Positions 1 through 9,940 of a stretch of DNA of 64,000 nt are shown here, in pieces. The notes under the pieces were generated by a model. It did not search any database, was not told the origin of the DNA, and worked only from the letters and a program-made list of their open reading frames with translations. The translations under genes and the position numbers were made by a program. Origin of the DNA: Motilimonas sp. E26 (GTDB lineage Bacteria; Pseudomonadota; Gammaproteobacteria; Enterobacterales; CBDFNC01); assembly GCF_021278025.1 (NCBI RefSeq), contig NZ_JAIBHJ010000007.1:81851-145850 (forward strand). The letters run 5' to 3'. The stretch's first letter is position 1; each line of letters begins with the position of its first letter.

Positions 1-1823
1 ATATCGAGGCAGCAGGTCGTGGTGCAAAAATCCAACTCAAATTAACGTCCATTGATGGTATCAATGTCGGTACGCCTATTGTTTATAAGGGTTTTAAGGC
101 AGGTAAAATCACTCAAATAGAGTTGGATGAAGAGCAAGGGTTATTTGTTGCCAATGCCGTAATTGAACCTATGTTTAGAGAGCAACTTAGTGAAAATACA
201 CGGTTTTGGCTCGAAAAAGCAAAACTCACTATGGCCGGAGTAGAAAACTTAAGTAACTTAATCAAAGGGGATTTTATTGCCTTTGAGCCTGCAAATGGTA
301 ACCCGATGCGGACTTTTGTTGTGTCTGATAATAAAAACGTTTCTGACACGGCGATGCGCGTTGAACTGTTTGCCGATGATGCCAGTGGCATAGAGCCAGG
401 TGATGCTGTTTATTATCGACGCGTTTCTGTTGGTCAAATACAAAACATTACACTCAATGAAAAAGCAGATGGCGTGACTATCACACTGACCGTTGAACCA
501 AGTTTTCAGCACCTCATCGCTGGCAATACCCGCTTTTACAAAACAGGAGGCATCTCTCTGAAGGCCTCATTAAAAGGCATGGAGCTAAGTGCTGAGCCTC
601 TACCTAGCTTACTTAAAGGGGGGATAAGCCTGTATAACCCCGATAATAAAACCAAAGGTAATCCCCTATCCCAATATCGACTATATCCCGACCGCGCGTT
701 GGCTGAGCTTGGCAGTGCTGCATTTGCAAGACCCCTTAAGGTTACCGTCATTAGCGACAAAATGAGTTCAGTTACGTTAGGATCTCCCGTATATTTTCGT
801 AAACTCCCCGTCGGTGAAGTCAGTCATTATGACTTAACCGCTACGGGAAAGGTGGCCATTGAGCTGGAGATTGCGGGCCAGTATCGACATTTAATCACAA
901 AAAATAGCTTTTTCTGGGATGTCAGTGGCATTGATATCAAGGGGGGCTTGTCTGGGCTCGAAATAAAAACCGATTCCCTGCTAGCGATAGCAGCAGGCGG
1001 TATTGCCTTTGACAATAAAACAACGGCAACACCTAAGGTAGACGGACACTTCCCTCTGTTTTCCAGTTTTGAGGCCGCGACTCAAGTCAATTACAATATT
1101 TATCTCAGTTTTGCACGTGCCGATAATGTTAAGCCTGGAACTCAAGTGCGTTACAAGGGCATTGTCATTGGCGCAGTGGAAAGCCTGAATTTAAATGAAA
1201 GAAATGACAACGTACAAGCAAAAGTCAAAATAAAACAAGATTTTGCTGATCGCTTTCGACGTCAAGGCAGTCAGTATTGGTTAGTCAATGCTAAGGTTTC
1301 GTTAGCGGGCGCTGAAAATTTGGACACTGTGCTAGCAGGCCCTTATATCGAAGCCCTACCCGGCTCAGGTAAAGCGCAAACTAGTTTTACCGCAGGCCAA
1401 CAAGCGCCATTACTGTCTCGCGAACAAAAGGGCTTGAGCCTAACCTTAACCGCGCCAAGAGCTGGCTCCCTCAGTTTGGGCAGCCCTGTCTATTTCAGGC
1501 AAATTCAAGTCGGTGAAGTCACTGAATTCGCGGTTGCCAGTGCAGGCGATCAAGTCGAGATAAGTATCAATATTGAGCCACAATACCAACACTTGGTTAG
1601 AAACAATTCCGTATTTTGGCAGGCTTCTGGGTTTAACATGGATGTCGGCATAACAGGCGCAAGCCTAAAAGCAGAGTCTTTAGAAGCTATTATTCGTGGT
1701 GGTATTTCGTTTGCTACCCCCGATGGAAAAATTCAAGCTAAAGCTAAAATCGGTCAGCGATTCAGTCTAGAGCAAGAATTTAAACAAAAATGGCTTGATT
1801 GGCAGCCTAAAATTCCACGTTAA
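1..1823 (+). CDS. letB: MCE-domain lipid-transport protein LetB/YebT-like, 5' end outside window
   Basis: Periplasm-spanning MCE (MlaD-family) protein that in E. coli forms a stacked-ring tunnel moving lipids between inner and outer membranes. The reading frame is already open at base 3, so the gene starts before the window. At least five MCE repeats are visible, each with the hallmark G-x-P/A-V-x-Y/F-(R/K)-x-x-x-V/A-G strand: near bases 69, 405, 780, 1140 and 1475. E. coli LetB has seven repeats, so one or two plus the N-terminal membrane anchor are probably missing. Direct linkage to rsmF (39 bases) matches the E. coli order letA-letB-rsmF and favours LetB over PqiB. The alternative is another multi-MCE protein of the PqiB type. 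Confidence 0.9.
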   Translation, partial: IEAAGRGAKIQLKLTSIDGINVGTPIVYKGFKAGKITQIELDEEQGLFVANAVIEPMFREQLSENTRFWLEKAKLTMAGVENLSNLIKGDFIAFEPANGNPMRTFVVSDNKNVSDTAMRVELFADDASGIEPGDAVYYRRVSVGQIQNITLNEKADGVTITLTVEPSFQHLIAGNTRFYKTGGISLKASLKGMELSAEPLPSLLKGGISLYNPDNKTKGNPLSQYRLYPDRALAELGSAAFARPLKVTVISDKMSSVTLGSPVYFRKLPVGEVSHYDLTATGKVAIELEIAGQYRHLITKNSFFWDVSGIDIKGGLSGLEIKTDSLLAIAAGGIAFDNKTTATPKVDGHFPLFSSFEAATQVNYNIYLSFARADNVKPGTQVRYKGIVIGAVESLNLNERNDNVQAKVKIKQDFADRFRRQGSQYWLVNAKVSLAGAENLDTVLAGPYIEALPGSGKAQTSFTAGQQAPLLSREQKGLSLTLTAPRAGSLSLGSPVYFRQIQVGEVTEFAVASAGDQVEISINIEPQYQHLVRNNSVFWQASGFNMDVGITGASLKAESLEAIIRGGISFATPDGKIQAKAKIGQRFSLEQEFKQKWLDWQPKIPR

Positions 1824-1862
1824 TCATGATAATATGTCGCCTCTATCTATGAGGGGCGACCA

Positions 1863-3302
1863 GTGGCAAATCAAATATTCTTACCCGATACTTTTTTATC
1901 TTGCATGGCCAAAATCATGCCTAATGAGTTATCCATGGATGACTTTGTTGCAATTTGTAATCAGCCATTACGCAAAAGCATTCGGGTTAACACCTTAAAA
2001 ATTAGTGTTGACGTCTTTAAGCAACGCGCATTAGAGCACCAATGGCAACTTAGCCCCATTCCTTGGTGTGATCATGGTTTTTGGATCAGCAGAGAAGATG
2101 AATCAGTCCCCCTTGGCAATAGTGCTGAACATTTAGCAGGGCTATTTTATATTCAAGAAGCAAGCTCAATGATGCCTGTGACTGCGTTGTTTCATTTATG
2201 GCAATCAGAGACAGCTGATCCCGTTGTACTTGACGCAGCGGCGGCCCCCGGCTCTAAAACGACACAAATAGCGGCATTAATGAATAACCAAGGCTTGTTG
2301 ATTGCAAATGAGTTTTCTTCTAGCCGAGTTAAAGTGTTACACAGTAATCTTATGCGCTGTGGTATTAAAAATACTGCCCTTACCCACTTTGACGCTCGCG
2401 TGTTTGGTAGCTGGCTGACAGAAAGTGTCGATGCTATTTTATTAGATGCTCCTTGTTCAGGTGAAGGCGCAGTGCGTAAAGATGACAATGCAATGAAAAA
2501 CTGGAGCGAAAGCTCCGTCTCAGAGATTGCCAACACACAAAAAGCGCTAATAGAAAGTGCTTTTTATGCTCTCAAACCTGGTGGCACCCTAGTGTATTCT
2601 ACCTGCACCTTAAACCAGAGTGAAAATCAGGAAGTATGCCAACACCTACTTGAAACCTTCGGTGATGCCGTCGCCGTACTGCCCCTGACAAATTTATTTC
2701 CCGATGCCGCAAACGTTGCTACCACTGAAGGTTATCTCCATGTTTGGCCACAAGTGTTTGACAGTGAAGGCTTCTTTGTCGCTGGCTTCAGAAAACTGGG
2801 ATCGGCTCAACCAAGTGAGAAAAACCGCCATCGCGGCAAGTTTCCATTTAGCTTTGCAACTAAAGAGAAAACTGAAAACTTTTTCAATTATCTGGATAGT
2901 CAATTTGGCGTAAATGCCGATCAACTCATCGGTGATGTTTGCATACGCGATGCCGAATACTGGCTTTTCCCAAAAGCGTTCTCGGGTATTAAAGGCAAGA
3001 TGAAGTATGACCGAGTCGGCATAAAATTAGCTGAAGCGATTAAGAAGAGCTTTCGTATTACTCACGAATTAGCGCTCGTCATAGGCCAAATCGCTAACAA
3101 AAACACCTTTGAGCTCAATGCTAACCAATGTAAAGAATACTACATGGGTAGGGATATTCATTTGGAGCAGGTACTCGGCAAAGGTGAAGTTATCCTCCTC
3201 TACCGAGGTGCGCCGGTAGGCTTAGGAAAGTGGGTAAACAACAGAATTAAAAATAGTTACCCAAGAGATCTGGTACGTGATTACCATCTTTTTGACTTTT
3301 AA
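1863..3302 (+). CDS. rsmF: 16S rRNA m5C1407 methyltransferase RsmF
   Basis: S-adenosylmethionine-dependent methyltransferase that makes m5C1407 in 16S rRNA. 479 residues, GTG start; the N-terminus aligns with E. coli RsmF (YebU) from the first residues, including the PLR-SIRVNTLK segment near residues 35-46. The SAM-binding loop DAAAAPGSKT lies at about 124-133. The Pro-Cys motif DAPCSGEGA has Cys198, and the Thr-Cys motif STCTL has Cys248, the expected release and nucleophile cysteines of RNA m5C methyltransferases. A C-terminal PUA-like extension completes the usual length. It follows letB closely, as in E. coli, and ends at a terminator shared with the convergent membrane gene. Confidence 0.96.
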   Translation: MANQIFLPDTFLSCMAKIMPNELSMDDFVAICNQPLRKSIRVNTLKISVDVFKQRALEHQWQLSPIPWCDHGFWISREDESVPLGNSAEHLAGLFYIQEASSMMPVTALFHLWQSETADPVVLDAAAAPGSKTTQIAALMNNQGLLIANEFSSSRVKVLHSNLMRCGIKNTALTHFDARVFGSWLTESVDAILLDAPCSGEGAVRKDDNAMKNWSESSVSEIANTQKALIESAFYALKPGGTLVYSTCTLNQSENQEVCQHLLETFGDAVAVLPLTNLFPDAANVATTEGYLHVWPQVFDSEGFFVAGFRKLGSAQPSEKNRHRGKFPFSFATKEKTENFFNYLDSQFGVNADQLIGDVCIRDAEYWLFPKAFSGIKGKMKYDRVGIKLAEAIKKSFRITHELALVIGQIANKNTFELNANQCKEYYMGRDIHLEQVLGKGEVILLYRGAPVGLGKWVNNRIKNSYPRDLVRDYHLFDF

Positions 3303-3365
3303 GCTCGCAGATCGCGCTTTTTCTACTAATCTTAATTGTCATAAAAAAGAGTTTATCTTCCCCTA

Positions 3366-3401
3366 GCTCGGGTACGTAGGAATTGTCCCGAGCCCTTTTT
3401 T
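3366..3401 (+). terminator. rho-independent terminator after rsmF
   Basis: Seven-base stem GCTCGGG (3366-3372) with CCCGAGC (3387-3393), 14-base loop, then a run of six T at 3396-3401. The T run overlaps the stop codon of the convergent gene at 3400. Confidence 0.75.
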
Positions 3402-4017
3402 ACCGAGGACCGATCATAAAACGCTCTGGGTAACTAATATTAAATCGGATCGCAATAAAGCGGAAAACGGCAACCACGAAAAAACCAATCGCAGCAGGTA
3501 GCCCTGGAGGTAAGCTGGTTTCTTTTAAAATGACATAACAAATACTGCCCACTAATACGGGCGTTGCATATAGCTCTTTCGTCGATAACAAGGTGGTATG
3601 GCCGGTCATCACATCGCGCATAACCCCACCCATAATAGCGGTGATCACTGACATTAATACCGCCACTACTGCTGAATATCCGACACCTTGTACTTTATCA
3701 ATGGCTTGAACGGCAAATAAAGCAATGCCTAAGCCATCTAAGTACAGCACCCAATGGTAGCGTTTGCGCATGCTTGGTTCGCTAAGGAAAGTAACCAGCG
3801 ATCCGAGCAAGGCAACCCACAGATAAGTTTCATCAACAAGCCAGAAAACCGGCTGGCCTATCAACAAATCACGTAGTGTTCCACCACCAAGAGCGGTGAT
3901 CATGCCAGTCAGTAACACACTGACTAAATCAACCCGCTTTTTACTGGCGGCTAACACGCCAGTGGCAGAAAAAACAAATACCGCCAGTAAGCCAAAGAAG
4001 TAAAGCATAAAATTCAC
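3400..4017 (-). CDS. UPF0126/TRIC-family small membrane channel or transporter
   Basis: 205-residue integral membrane protein with about seven hydrophobic segments. Two tandem copies of the family repeat are visible, each with the GG-x-x-RD signature: ALGGGTLRDLL near residue 42 and IMGGVMRDVM near residue 128. This is the Gly_transporter/UPF0126 family (E. coli YicG, YadS), whose structures resemble trimeric intracellular cation channels; the true substrate is uncertain. It stands alone, convergent with rsmF and upstream of nothing obvious; the tatD-type gene ends 19 bases away in the same direction, so it may be the last gene of that operon. Confidence 0.9.
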   Translation of the reverse strand: MNFMLYFFGLLAVFVFSATGVLAASKKRVDLVSVLLTGMITALGGGTLRDLLIGQPVFWLVDETYLWVALLGSLVTFLSEPSMRKRYHWVLYLDGLGIALFAVQAIDKVQGVGYSAVVAVLMSVITAIMGGVMRDVMTGHTTLLSTKELYATPVLVGSICYVILKETSLPPGLPAAIGFFVVAVFRFIAIRFNISYPERFMIGPR

Positions 4018-4036
4018 TTACCCCATTGCAGGTGGA

Positions 4037-4819
4037 TCACTCAGTAGGGGTTGCTGTGTTGAACAACCGGAAAAAGTTAGCCGTGGTTTGCTCTGCAAGG
4101 GTTGCCAATGTAACCCCTTTTAGCTGCGCAACAAATTCAGCGACTGCACGGGTATGACCAGGCTGGTTTTGTTCACCGCGATAAGGCACAGGTGCCAAAT
4201 AGGGCGAGTCTGTTTCTACCAGTAATCTATCAAGTGGTAGTTGCTCTACTACTTCTCGTAGCTCATTGGCGGTTTTAAAAGTAACAATACCTGAGATTGA
4301 AATATAAAAACCCATTTCAATCGCGGCCTTAGCCATGGCTAGCGATTCCGTAAAGCAATGTAATACACCGGTTACTTGACCTTCCCCTTCCTGTTGCAAG
4401 ATGGCTAAGGTATCTTCTCGTGCGTCTCGGGTATGAATGATCAAAGGCTTATTTACTTGCCTTGCAACGCGGATATGGCGACGAAAACAGGCTTGTTGCT
4501 GCTCTTTATCATCGGGGGAATAAAAATAGTCGAGGCCCGTTTCACCCACGGCGACCACGTTATCTTGCTGGCAGTAACGCAATAATTTTGCTTCATCTTG
4601 ATCTGAATTTTGGTGCAATGGGTGGATACCGCATGAGAGAAATACGTTATCAAAAGGGGCAACTAAGGATTCAAGGGCTTCAAATTCACCTAACTCGACC
4701 GCGACTGCAAGCATATGGCTAACACCACGCTGTTTGGCTTTGGCTATTACATCTGCGACATCAAGGTGTTTATTTTCGTAGTCTAATTTGTCGAGGTGAC
4801 AATGGGAATCAACAAGCAC
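4037..4819 (-). CDS. ycfH: TatD-family metal-dependent hydrolase (YcfH-like)
   Basis: 260-residue TIM-barrel hydrolase of the TatD DNase family. The N-terminal metal motif DSHCHLD (residues 4-10), the GIHP segment (about 64-67), the VGETGLD glutamate motif (about 91-97), HTRDA (about 128-132) and TDSP near residue 203 are all present. GTG start with a strong ribosome site GGAGG five bases upstream. It begins one base after the holB stop codon, so the two are translationally linked. Same position as ycfH at the end of the pabC-mltG-tmk-holB operon in E. coli. TatD relatives act as 3'-5' exonucleases or D-aminoacyl-tRNA deacylases; the in vivo role of YcfH is not settled. Confidence 0.93.
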   Translation of the reverse strand: MLVDSHCHLDKLDYENKHLDVADVIAKAKQRGVSHMLAVAVELGEFEALESLVAPFDNVFLSCGIHPLHQNSDQDEAKLLRYCQQDNVVAVGETGLDYFYSPDDKEQQQACFRRHIRVARQVNKPLIIHTRDAREDTLAILQQEGEGQVTGVLHCFTESLAMAKAAIEMGFYISISGIVTFKTANELREVVEQLPLDRLLVETDSPYLAPVPYRGEQNQPGHTRAVAEFVAQLKGVTLATLAEQTTANFFRLFNTATPTE

Positions 4820-4820
4820 A

Positions 4821-5786
4821 CTAACCTCCGGGCTTATTTTTTAGGTCGATAAAGTATTGGCTAAGTAACAGGTCTTTTTTCAAACCTGAATGAGAGATAA
4901 ATTGCTGTTTCAGGTTTAGCCACGCTTCCGCAAGATGATAGCCTGTAACAGCTGACCATTGTTGGCTACAACGAACAAGTAATGTGTGGTAGTTACTAAA
5001 AATGAGTTTATCCTTCGCCACTCCAAATTGCACTTTTTGCATATCATGGAGCAAGTAATAAAACCAATTCATCCTGGTATCAAGATCTTGACTAATAAAG
5101 TCGGCTAACTGGAAACTGCTACTCTTGCCTTGTATGAATTGATCAAACTCGACTGCGATTTGCTCGTATTCAGTAGCGTTTTGCTGTTTTAACGCCTGCA
5201 ATACGGCTAATGGCGCACCTTGATAAAGCTGAATTAAGCCCGCAGGTACATCACTATAACCTTGCTGTGTTAGCCATGGCAGACAATCATTGGGGGCATG
5301 GAGCAAAATTTTCTGGCAGCGGCTGGTGATCGTCGGCATTAACCGACCAACACTTTCACAAAGTAGAATAAAGTAACTGTTATCGGTTGGCTCTTCTAAG
5401 GTCTTTAATAAAGCATTAGCTGATGATTCGTTAAAGCTTTCTGCATTATCAAACACCACGACTTTTGCGGTACCTTGCTGGGCACGTTCGGCAACCACTT
5501 TATTAAGCTGACGCACGGTATCAATGCTAATCAGCCTTTTTTCAGTTTCATTAATTTGATGAAAGTCGGGGTGATTCCCAGCCAAAAACAATTGGCAACT
5601 GTGGCAAACGCCACAACTACCGTAATGATGTGGCTGCGCGCACAATAACCGCTGTGCCAACTCCTTCGCTAAATCATGCTTACCTAGGCCAGCAATACCA
5701 GACATTAATAAAGCATGATGCAATTTGCCTTGGTCCGCTTGCGTAAATAGCTGCTGAGATAAAGCCTCAAGCCAAGGATATATCAC
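4821..5786 (-). CDS. holB: DNA polymerase III delta' subunit
   Basis: Clamp-loader subunit of the replicative polymerase, 321 residues (E. coli 334). Visible: a degenerate P-loop [13 protein letters not shown] near residue 30, the zinc-binding cysteines C-x8-C-x2-C-x2-C near residues 49-64, and the TSRCQK motif with the SRC signature that inserts into the neighbouring subunit's ATP site. GTG start overlapping the tmk stop codon by four bases (GTGA). Gene order tmk-holB-tatD is typical, but the pilZ gene found between holB and tatD in many pseudomonads and vibrios is absent, as in E. coli. Confidence 0.95.
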   Translation of the reverse strand: MIYPWLEALSQQLFTQADQGKLHHALLMSGIAGLGKHDLAKELAQRLLCAQPHHYGSCGVCHSCQLFLAGNHPDFHQINETEKRLISIDTVRQLNKVVAERAQQGTAKVVVFDNAESFNESSANALLKTLEEPTDNSYFILLCESVGRLMPTITSRCQKILLHAPNDCLPWLTQQGYSDVPAGLIQLYQGAPLAVLQALKQQNATEYEQIAVEFDQFIQGKSSSFQLADFISQDLDTRMNWFYYLLHDMQKVQFGVAKDKLIFSNYHTLLVRCSQQWSAVTGYHLAEAWLNLKQQFISHSGLKKDLLLSQYFIDLKNKPGG

Positions 5787-6415
5787 AATATTTGCTCTGC
5801 GACCTGAGTAAGTTGTTGTTCAATTTGCAAGGTAACTTCTGGCAAGGTTTGACTGGCATCGATGACATAAGCATGGGGGTCTTGTGCCACTAAGCTTAAA
5901 TATGTCGCTCTGGTACGTTGGAAAAAATCGATGGCTTGTTGTTCAATGCGATCTAACTCCCCGCGGGCACTTGCCCGTTGTAAACCCTGAACCGGGTCAA
6001 TATCCATATACAAAGTCAAATCAGGGTGAAAGTCAGCCAGTACCGCGCCTTTAATTTGCTGGATCAACGCCAAATTAATACCTCGACCACCACCTTGGTA
6101 TGCCTGAGAGGATAAATCATGGCGGTCACCGATGACATAAGCGCCTCGCGCTAAAGCCGGTTTGATCACTGTCTCAACCAATTGCACCCGTGCCGCGTAC
6201 ATCAACAATAATTCAGCTTTGTCACTCAAGATTTCGTCGGTATTGTCCTTAACAATGCTACGCATTTTTTCCGCTAATGGCGTTCCACCCGGCTCACGTG
6301 TACATACAATTTCTTGCACACCATTGGCGCTAAGCCAAGCTTTAACACCTGCAACTGCGCTGCTTTTACCCGCACCTTCGAGTCCTTCAATTACAATAAA
6401 TTTACCGCTGTTCAT
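5783..6415 (-). CDS. tmk: thymidylate kinase
   Basis: Phosphorylates dTMP to dTDP for DNA synthesis. 210 residues, usual length. P-loop [10 protein letters not shown] at residues 9-18, the TREPGGTP motif at about 39-46, the [15 protein letters not shown] motif at about 97-111, and an arginine-containing lid ([10 protein letters not shown]) near residues 147-156. Starts four bases from the mltG stop and overlaps holB by four bases, so it is embedded in the operon. Confidence 0.97.
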   Translation of the reverse strand: MNSGKFIVIEGLEGAGKSSAVAGVKAWLSANGVQEIVCTREPGGTPLAEKMRSIVKDNTDEILSDKAELLLMYAARVQLVETVIKPALARGAYVIGDRHDLSSQAYQGGGRGINLALIQQIKGAVLADFHPDLTLYMDIDPVQGLQRASARGELDRIEQQAIDFFQRTRATYLSLVAQDPHAYVIDASQTLPEVTLQIEQQLTQVAEQIL

Positions 6416-6419
6416 AAGA

Positions 6420-7421
6420 TCACTTTTTTAATATGTATTTTCTAACCGCACGGTTGTGCTCAGCCAAATTCTTCGAAAAATAATGTTCGCCGTTACCCAT
6501 ACTAACAAAATAATAATAAGGCGTATCCGCAGGATTCAATGCGGCATTTATCGCATCTTTACCCGGCATGGCAATCGGTGTTGGTGGTAAACCATCAATA
6601 ACGTAGGTGTTATAGGGCGTTGCTTCACGCAAATCTTTCCGCCTGATATTGCCATCATAACGATCGCCCATACCATAAATAACGGTGGGGTCAGTCTGTA
6701 ACCGCATGTTGGCATTTAAACGGTTGATAAACACCGATGCAATGGTTTTACGCTCTGGTGCATGGCCACTTTCTTTTTCGATGATAGAAGCCAATATCAG
6801 CGCTTCATAAGGTGTCTTCAAAGGTAAATTTTTAGCTCGATTTTGCCATGCTTCATCTAAGTCTTTTTGTTGCGCAGCATAAGCGCGCTCTATTACTTCC
6901 AAATCTGTTGCATGATAAGGAAACAAATAGGTTTGCGGCTGTAAGAAGCCTTCTAGTTTTGATTGCGCTAGGCCTAATTTTTTCGCGAGCGCGGCTTCAT
7001 CATCAAGCACCCCAGTTAAAGTGACTCCTTCAACTTGCTCAATTTGCTGTTTCCATTGCTTATAAGTACTGCCCTCAATGAGAGTCAATTTAAACTGATA
7101 CTCTTTACCATCAACAAACTGTTGTAATACCTGCTCTATTGTCCAATTTGCTTGTAAGTGATAGGTCCCGCTCTTCAATGGTGTTAACTCAGGATATAAG
7201 CGCCCTAACCAGACATAATAAGGGCTCGGTTTAATGATACCTGCTGCCACCAATTGCGATTCTAATTGGCGAAAGTGACTACCACTGGGCACAGTGAACA
7301 CAGTATCTTCTTTGATCACCGCAGTGGTTCGGTAGTTTTGTAGTTGATGCCATAAATAACTAATAGCACCTGCGCAAATCAATAATGAAAAGAGAAACAG
7401 CAAAAATATTTTTTTAATCAT
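6420..7421 (-). CDS. mltG: endolytic murein transglycosylase MltG
   Basis: Inner-membrane lytic transglycosylase that cuts nascent glycan strands and is thought to terminate their elongation. 333 residues with one N-terminal membrane helix (about 5-25), a LysM-like region, and the YceG catalytic core. The catalytic glutamate lies in ASIIEKES (Glu217), followed by the conserved N-R-L-x6-L-Q-T-D-P-T segment. Overlaps the end of pabC by eight bases. Position between pabC and tmk is conserved in gammaproteobacteria. Confidence 0.96.
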   Translation of the reverse strand: MIKKIFLLFLFSLLICAGAISYLWHQLQNYRTTAVIKEDTVFTVPSGSHFRQLESQLVAAGIIKPSPYYVWLGRLYPELTPLKSGTYHLQANWTIEQVLQQFVDGKEYQFKLTLIEGSTYKQWKQQIEQVEGVTLTGVLDDEAALAKKLGLAQSKLEGFLQPQTYLFPYHATDLEVIERAYAAQQKDLDEAWQNRAKNLPLKTPYEALILASIIEKESGHAPERKTIASVFINRLNANMRLQTDPTVIYGMGDRYDGNIRRKDLREATPYNTYVIDGLPPTPIAMPGKDAINAALNPADTPYYYFVSMGNGEHYFSKNLAEHNRAVRKYILKK

Positions 7422-8220
7422 CTTTTATTTCTTGTTGAAGTCTTTGTACCAAAGAGAAATCCGTTAGGACACGTTGTTGAAACTGCTTGATAGGCACTAG
7501 ACCCATTAACGCGTTGGTGATAAACATGCTATCCACTTGAGCTAATTGCTCAAGTTTGAACTTTACAATATTAACCGGTATTTCAAGTTGCTGAGCACAG
7601 CGCAACACTTGCTTACGCATCACGCCATTGACACCGGCTTGAGATAAGTCAGGCGTATAAAGAGTTCCCTGTTCGAACCAGAATACGTTAGCAGCACTGG
7701 ACTCAACTACATGGCCATTCACATCACAAACAATCACATCATCCACATCAAGAGATTCAAGCTCTTGTTTGATTAACACCTGATCAAGACGATTCAATGT
7801 TTTGTAGCCTGCAAGTTGAGGATTTAAGCCGAGTTGATATTGACAAGAAGTCAGTGAAATTCCTTCTGTTTGCCACTGTTGATACTGGGCAGGCCATGGC
7901 GTCACGGTGATGATCCGTGTCGGATTATCACAACCAACACCACTGTAGCCTCTGCCCCCTTCACCGCGGGTGATTAGGATTTTTAAGCAACCTAGCTCCA
8001 CTTCAGCTATCGCCGTTTGCACTTCGCTAAATAAAGTCAGCAAGCTTGGCAGCTCAATAGCAAACTTTTTACTCGACAGCATCAAACGCTCGACATGATC
8101 ACGCCAAAACTCAACTTTACCTTGTACCACTTTTGCCGTGGTAAAAAAGCCGTCACCGTAAGCTAAGCCTCGATCAACAGCCGATATTTGACAATTGGGC
8201 TCGCCGTTAATTAGCATCAT
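7414..8220 (-). CDS. pabC: aminodeoxychorismate lyase
   Basis: PLP enzyme of fold type IV that converts 4-amino-4-deoxychorismate to p-aminobenzoate and pyruvate for folate synthesis. 268 residues (E. coli 269). Visible: DRGLAYGDGFFTT near residues 16-28, the PLP lysine in GYKTLNRLDQVL (about 137-148), and the E-S-S-A-A-N-V-F-W motif (about 173-181). Two ATG codons in tandem open the gene. No Shine-Dalgarno sequence is visible; the T tract of the fabF terminator ends only about nine bases upstream. Its partner pabB lies at the other end of the window. Confidence 0.95.
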   Translation of the reverse strand: MMLINGEPNCQISAVDRGLAYGDGFFTTAKVVQGKVEFWRDHVERLMLSSKKFAIELPSLLTLFSEVQTAIAEVELGCLKILITRGEGGRGYSGVGCDNPTRIITVTPWPAQYQQWQTEGISLTSCQYQLGLNPQLAGYKTLNRLDQVLIKQELESLDVDDVIVCDVNGHVVESSAANVFWFEQGTLYTPDLSQAGVNGVMRKQVLRCAQQLEIPVNIVKFKLEQLAQVDSMFITNALMGLVPIKQFQQRVLTDFSLVQRLQQEIKDD

Positions 8221-8229
8221 AGTAAATAC

Positions 8230-8260
8230 AAAAAAGCCTGATAAATAATTATCAGGCTTT
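8230..8260 (-). terminator. rho-independent terminator/attenuator between fabF and pabC
   Basis: Perfect 12-base inverted repeat, 8233-8244 with 8249-8260, four-base loop, followed on the minus strand by a run of T (complement of 8230-8235). It sits between the fabF stop and the pabC start, inside the operon. Confidence 0.85.
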
Positions 8261-8285
8261 ATACCAGAAAATGGCCTTTATGGCA

Positions 8286-9524
8286 TTAAACGCGTTTAAA
8301 GATGAGTGACCCGTTAGTGCCACCGAAACCAAACGAGTTTGATAAGGCATATTCTAGGTTCGCTTTACGCGCACCGCCCACAACGTAGTCTAAATCACAA
8401 CCTTCAGACGGGTTTTCTAAATTGATGGTTGGCGGCGCGACTTGATCGCGCAACGCTAACACCGTAATGATCGCTTCTATCGCACCCGCAGCCCCCAATA
8501 GATGACCTGTCATCGATTTGGTTGAACTAACAAGTACAGATTGAGCGTGCTCGCCAAACACAGATTTAACTGCCTGCGTTTCAGCAATGTCACCGGCAGG
8601 TGTTGAAGTACCGTGAGCATTGATGTAACCAATTTGGTTTGCTTCAATCTTGGCATCTTCAATGGCATTTTGCATCGCAGCCGCCGCACCTTCGCCATCA
8701 GCGGGAGGCGACGTCATGTGGTAAGCGTCACCGCTCATACCAAAGCCAACTAATTCAGCGTAAATTTTTGCGCCGCGTGCTACTGCATGCTCGTATTCTT
8801 CTAACACGATAACACCCGCACCGTCTCCCAATACAAAACCATCACGGTCTTGATCCCAAGGGCGACTGGCTTTAGTTGGATCATCATTGCGAGTAGAAAG
8901 TGCCTTAGCCGCACCAAAGCCACCCATGCCTAATTCTGTAGAGGCTTTTTCTGCACCGCCAGCCAACATCACATCGGCATCGCCGTATTGGATCATACGC
9001 GCAGCTAAACCAATACAGTGTGAGCCAGTGGTACACGCCGTAGTCACAGCAATGTTAGGCCCTTTTAAGCCCTTATTGATTGAAACATGGCCTGACACCA
9101 TGTTGATAATGGTCGAAGGAACAAAGAATGGGCTGATTTTACGCGGGCCCGATTTTTGTAGGTTAATAGCATTCGACTCAATTAAACCAAGGCCACCGAT
9201 GCCTGAACCAATGGCAACACCGATACGACGAGCATTTTGCTCATTTACTTCCAATTGGCTATCTTGAAAGGCTTGCTCGGCCGCAATCACACCGTATTGA
9301 ATGAATAAATCCATTTTACGGGCATCTTTGCGGCTCATGTAATCTTCAACATTTAAGTCTCGGATCAAGCCGGCGAATTTAGTTGAATAAGCCTCGGTAT
9401 CAAAATGATCGATATTTGAGATACCACTTTTACCCGCTAACAAGGCTTGCCAAGAATCGTCAACTGAATTACCGACAGGGGATAACATTCCCATACCAGT
9501 CACAACTACTCTGCGCTTTGACAC
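8286..9524 (-). CDS. fabF: beta-ketoacyl-ACP synthase II
   Basis: Condensing enzyme of fatty acid elongation, responsible in E. coli for temperature-controlled cis-vaccenate synthesis. 412 residues, usual length. Catalytic triad motifs are intact: the nucleophile cysteine in [10 protein letters not shown] (about 161-170), His in [11 protein letters not shown] (about 303-313), and His in [15 protein letters not shown] (about 331-345). It follows acpP after a hairpin, the conserved arrangement. Confidence 0.98.
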   Translation of the reverse strand: MSKRRVVVTGMGMLSPVGNSVDDSWQALLAGKSGISNIDHFDTEAYSTKFAGLIRDLNVEDYMSRKDARKMDLFIQYGVIAAEQAFQDSQLEVNEQNARRIGVAIGSGIGGLGLIESNAINLQKSGPRKISPFFVPSTIINMVSGHVSINKGLKGPNIAVTTACTTGSHCIGLAARMIQYGDADVMLAGGAEKASTELGMGGFGAAKALSTRNDDPTKASRPWDQDRDGFVLGDGAGVIVLEEYEHAVARGAKIYAELVGFGMSGDAYHMTSPPADGEGAAAAMQNAIEDAKIEANQIGYINAHGTSTPAGDIAETQAVKSVFGEHAQSVLVSSTKSMTGHLLGAAGAIEAIITVLALRDQVAPPTINLENPSEGCDLDYVVGGARKANLEYALSNSFGFGGTNGSLIFKRV

Positions 9525-9560
9525 GTCAAAATCTCCGGATGGTAGATAAAATAAGTAGAT

Positions 9561-9586
9561 AAATAAAAGGCGGTCAAAAGACCGCC
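9561..9586 (-). terminator. intra-operon terminator between acpP and fabF
   Basis: GGCGGTC (9569-9575) and GACCGCC (9580-9586) form a seven-base stem with a four-base loop. On the minus strand it is followed by TTTTATTTAT, so it would stop or attenuate transcription after acpP. Confidence 0.75.
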
Positions 9587-9619
9587 CCCATAAAATTAAC
9601 TGTTTAAGTTAAGCTGCAA

Positions 9620-9856
9620 TTATTCTGCGTTGTTCACTACGTAATCGATAGCTGCTTGAACTGTAGTAATTTTTTCAGCTTCTTCGTCTGGGATCTCTGT
9701 GTCAAATTCTTCTTCAAGAGCCATAACAAGTTCAACTGTATCTAGTGAATCTGCGCCTAAGTCATCTACGAAAGAAGATTCGTTTTTCACTTCTTCTTCT
9801 TTAACACCAAGTTGCTCAATGATGATCTTTTTTACGCGTTCTTCAATATTACTCAT
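9620..9856 (-). CDS. acpP: acyl carrier protein
   Basis: Carries growing acyl chains on a 4'-phosphopantetheine arm. 78 residues from the ATG at 9856, opening [10 protein letters not shown] as in other AcpP proteins. The modified serine is in [10 protein letters not shown], and the acidic helix II that binds partner enzymes (VMALEEEF) is present. A TTG at 9862 would add two residues; the ATG is preferred by homology, with AAAGGA eleven bases upstream. The gene has its own promoter in the fabG-acpP gap and is followed by an attenuator, both in line with the high AcpP level cells need. Confidence 0.98.
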   Translation of the reverse strand: MSNIEERVKKIIIEQLGVKEEEVKNESSFVDDLGADSLDTVELVMALEEEFDTEIPDEEAEKITTVQAAIDYVVNNAE

Positions 9857-9895
9857 GATCAATTTTTTCCTTTAGAAAATACGCTAATTGCGTTA

Positions 9896-9931
9896 GTCGC
9901 GATAGTGTATTCCATCGCTCGAAAGTTTCAA
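9896..9931 (-). promoter_or_regulatory. predicted sigma-70 promoter of acpP
   Basis: Minus-strand -35 box TTGAAA (complement of 9926-9931) and -10 box TACACT (complement of 9904-9909), 16 bases apart. The start point would fall near 9897, about 40 bases before the acpP ATG. Good match to consensus; not experimentally shown. Confidence 0.6.
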
Positions 9932-9940
9932 CCCCGAGAT

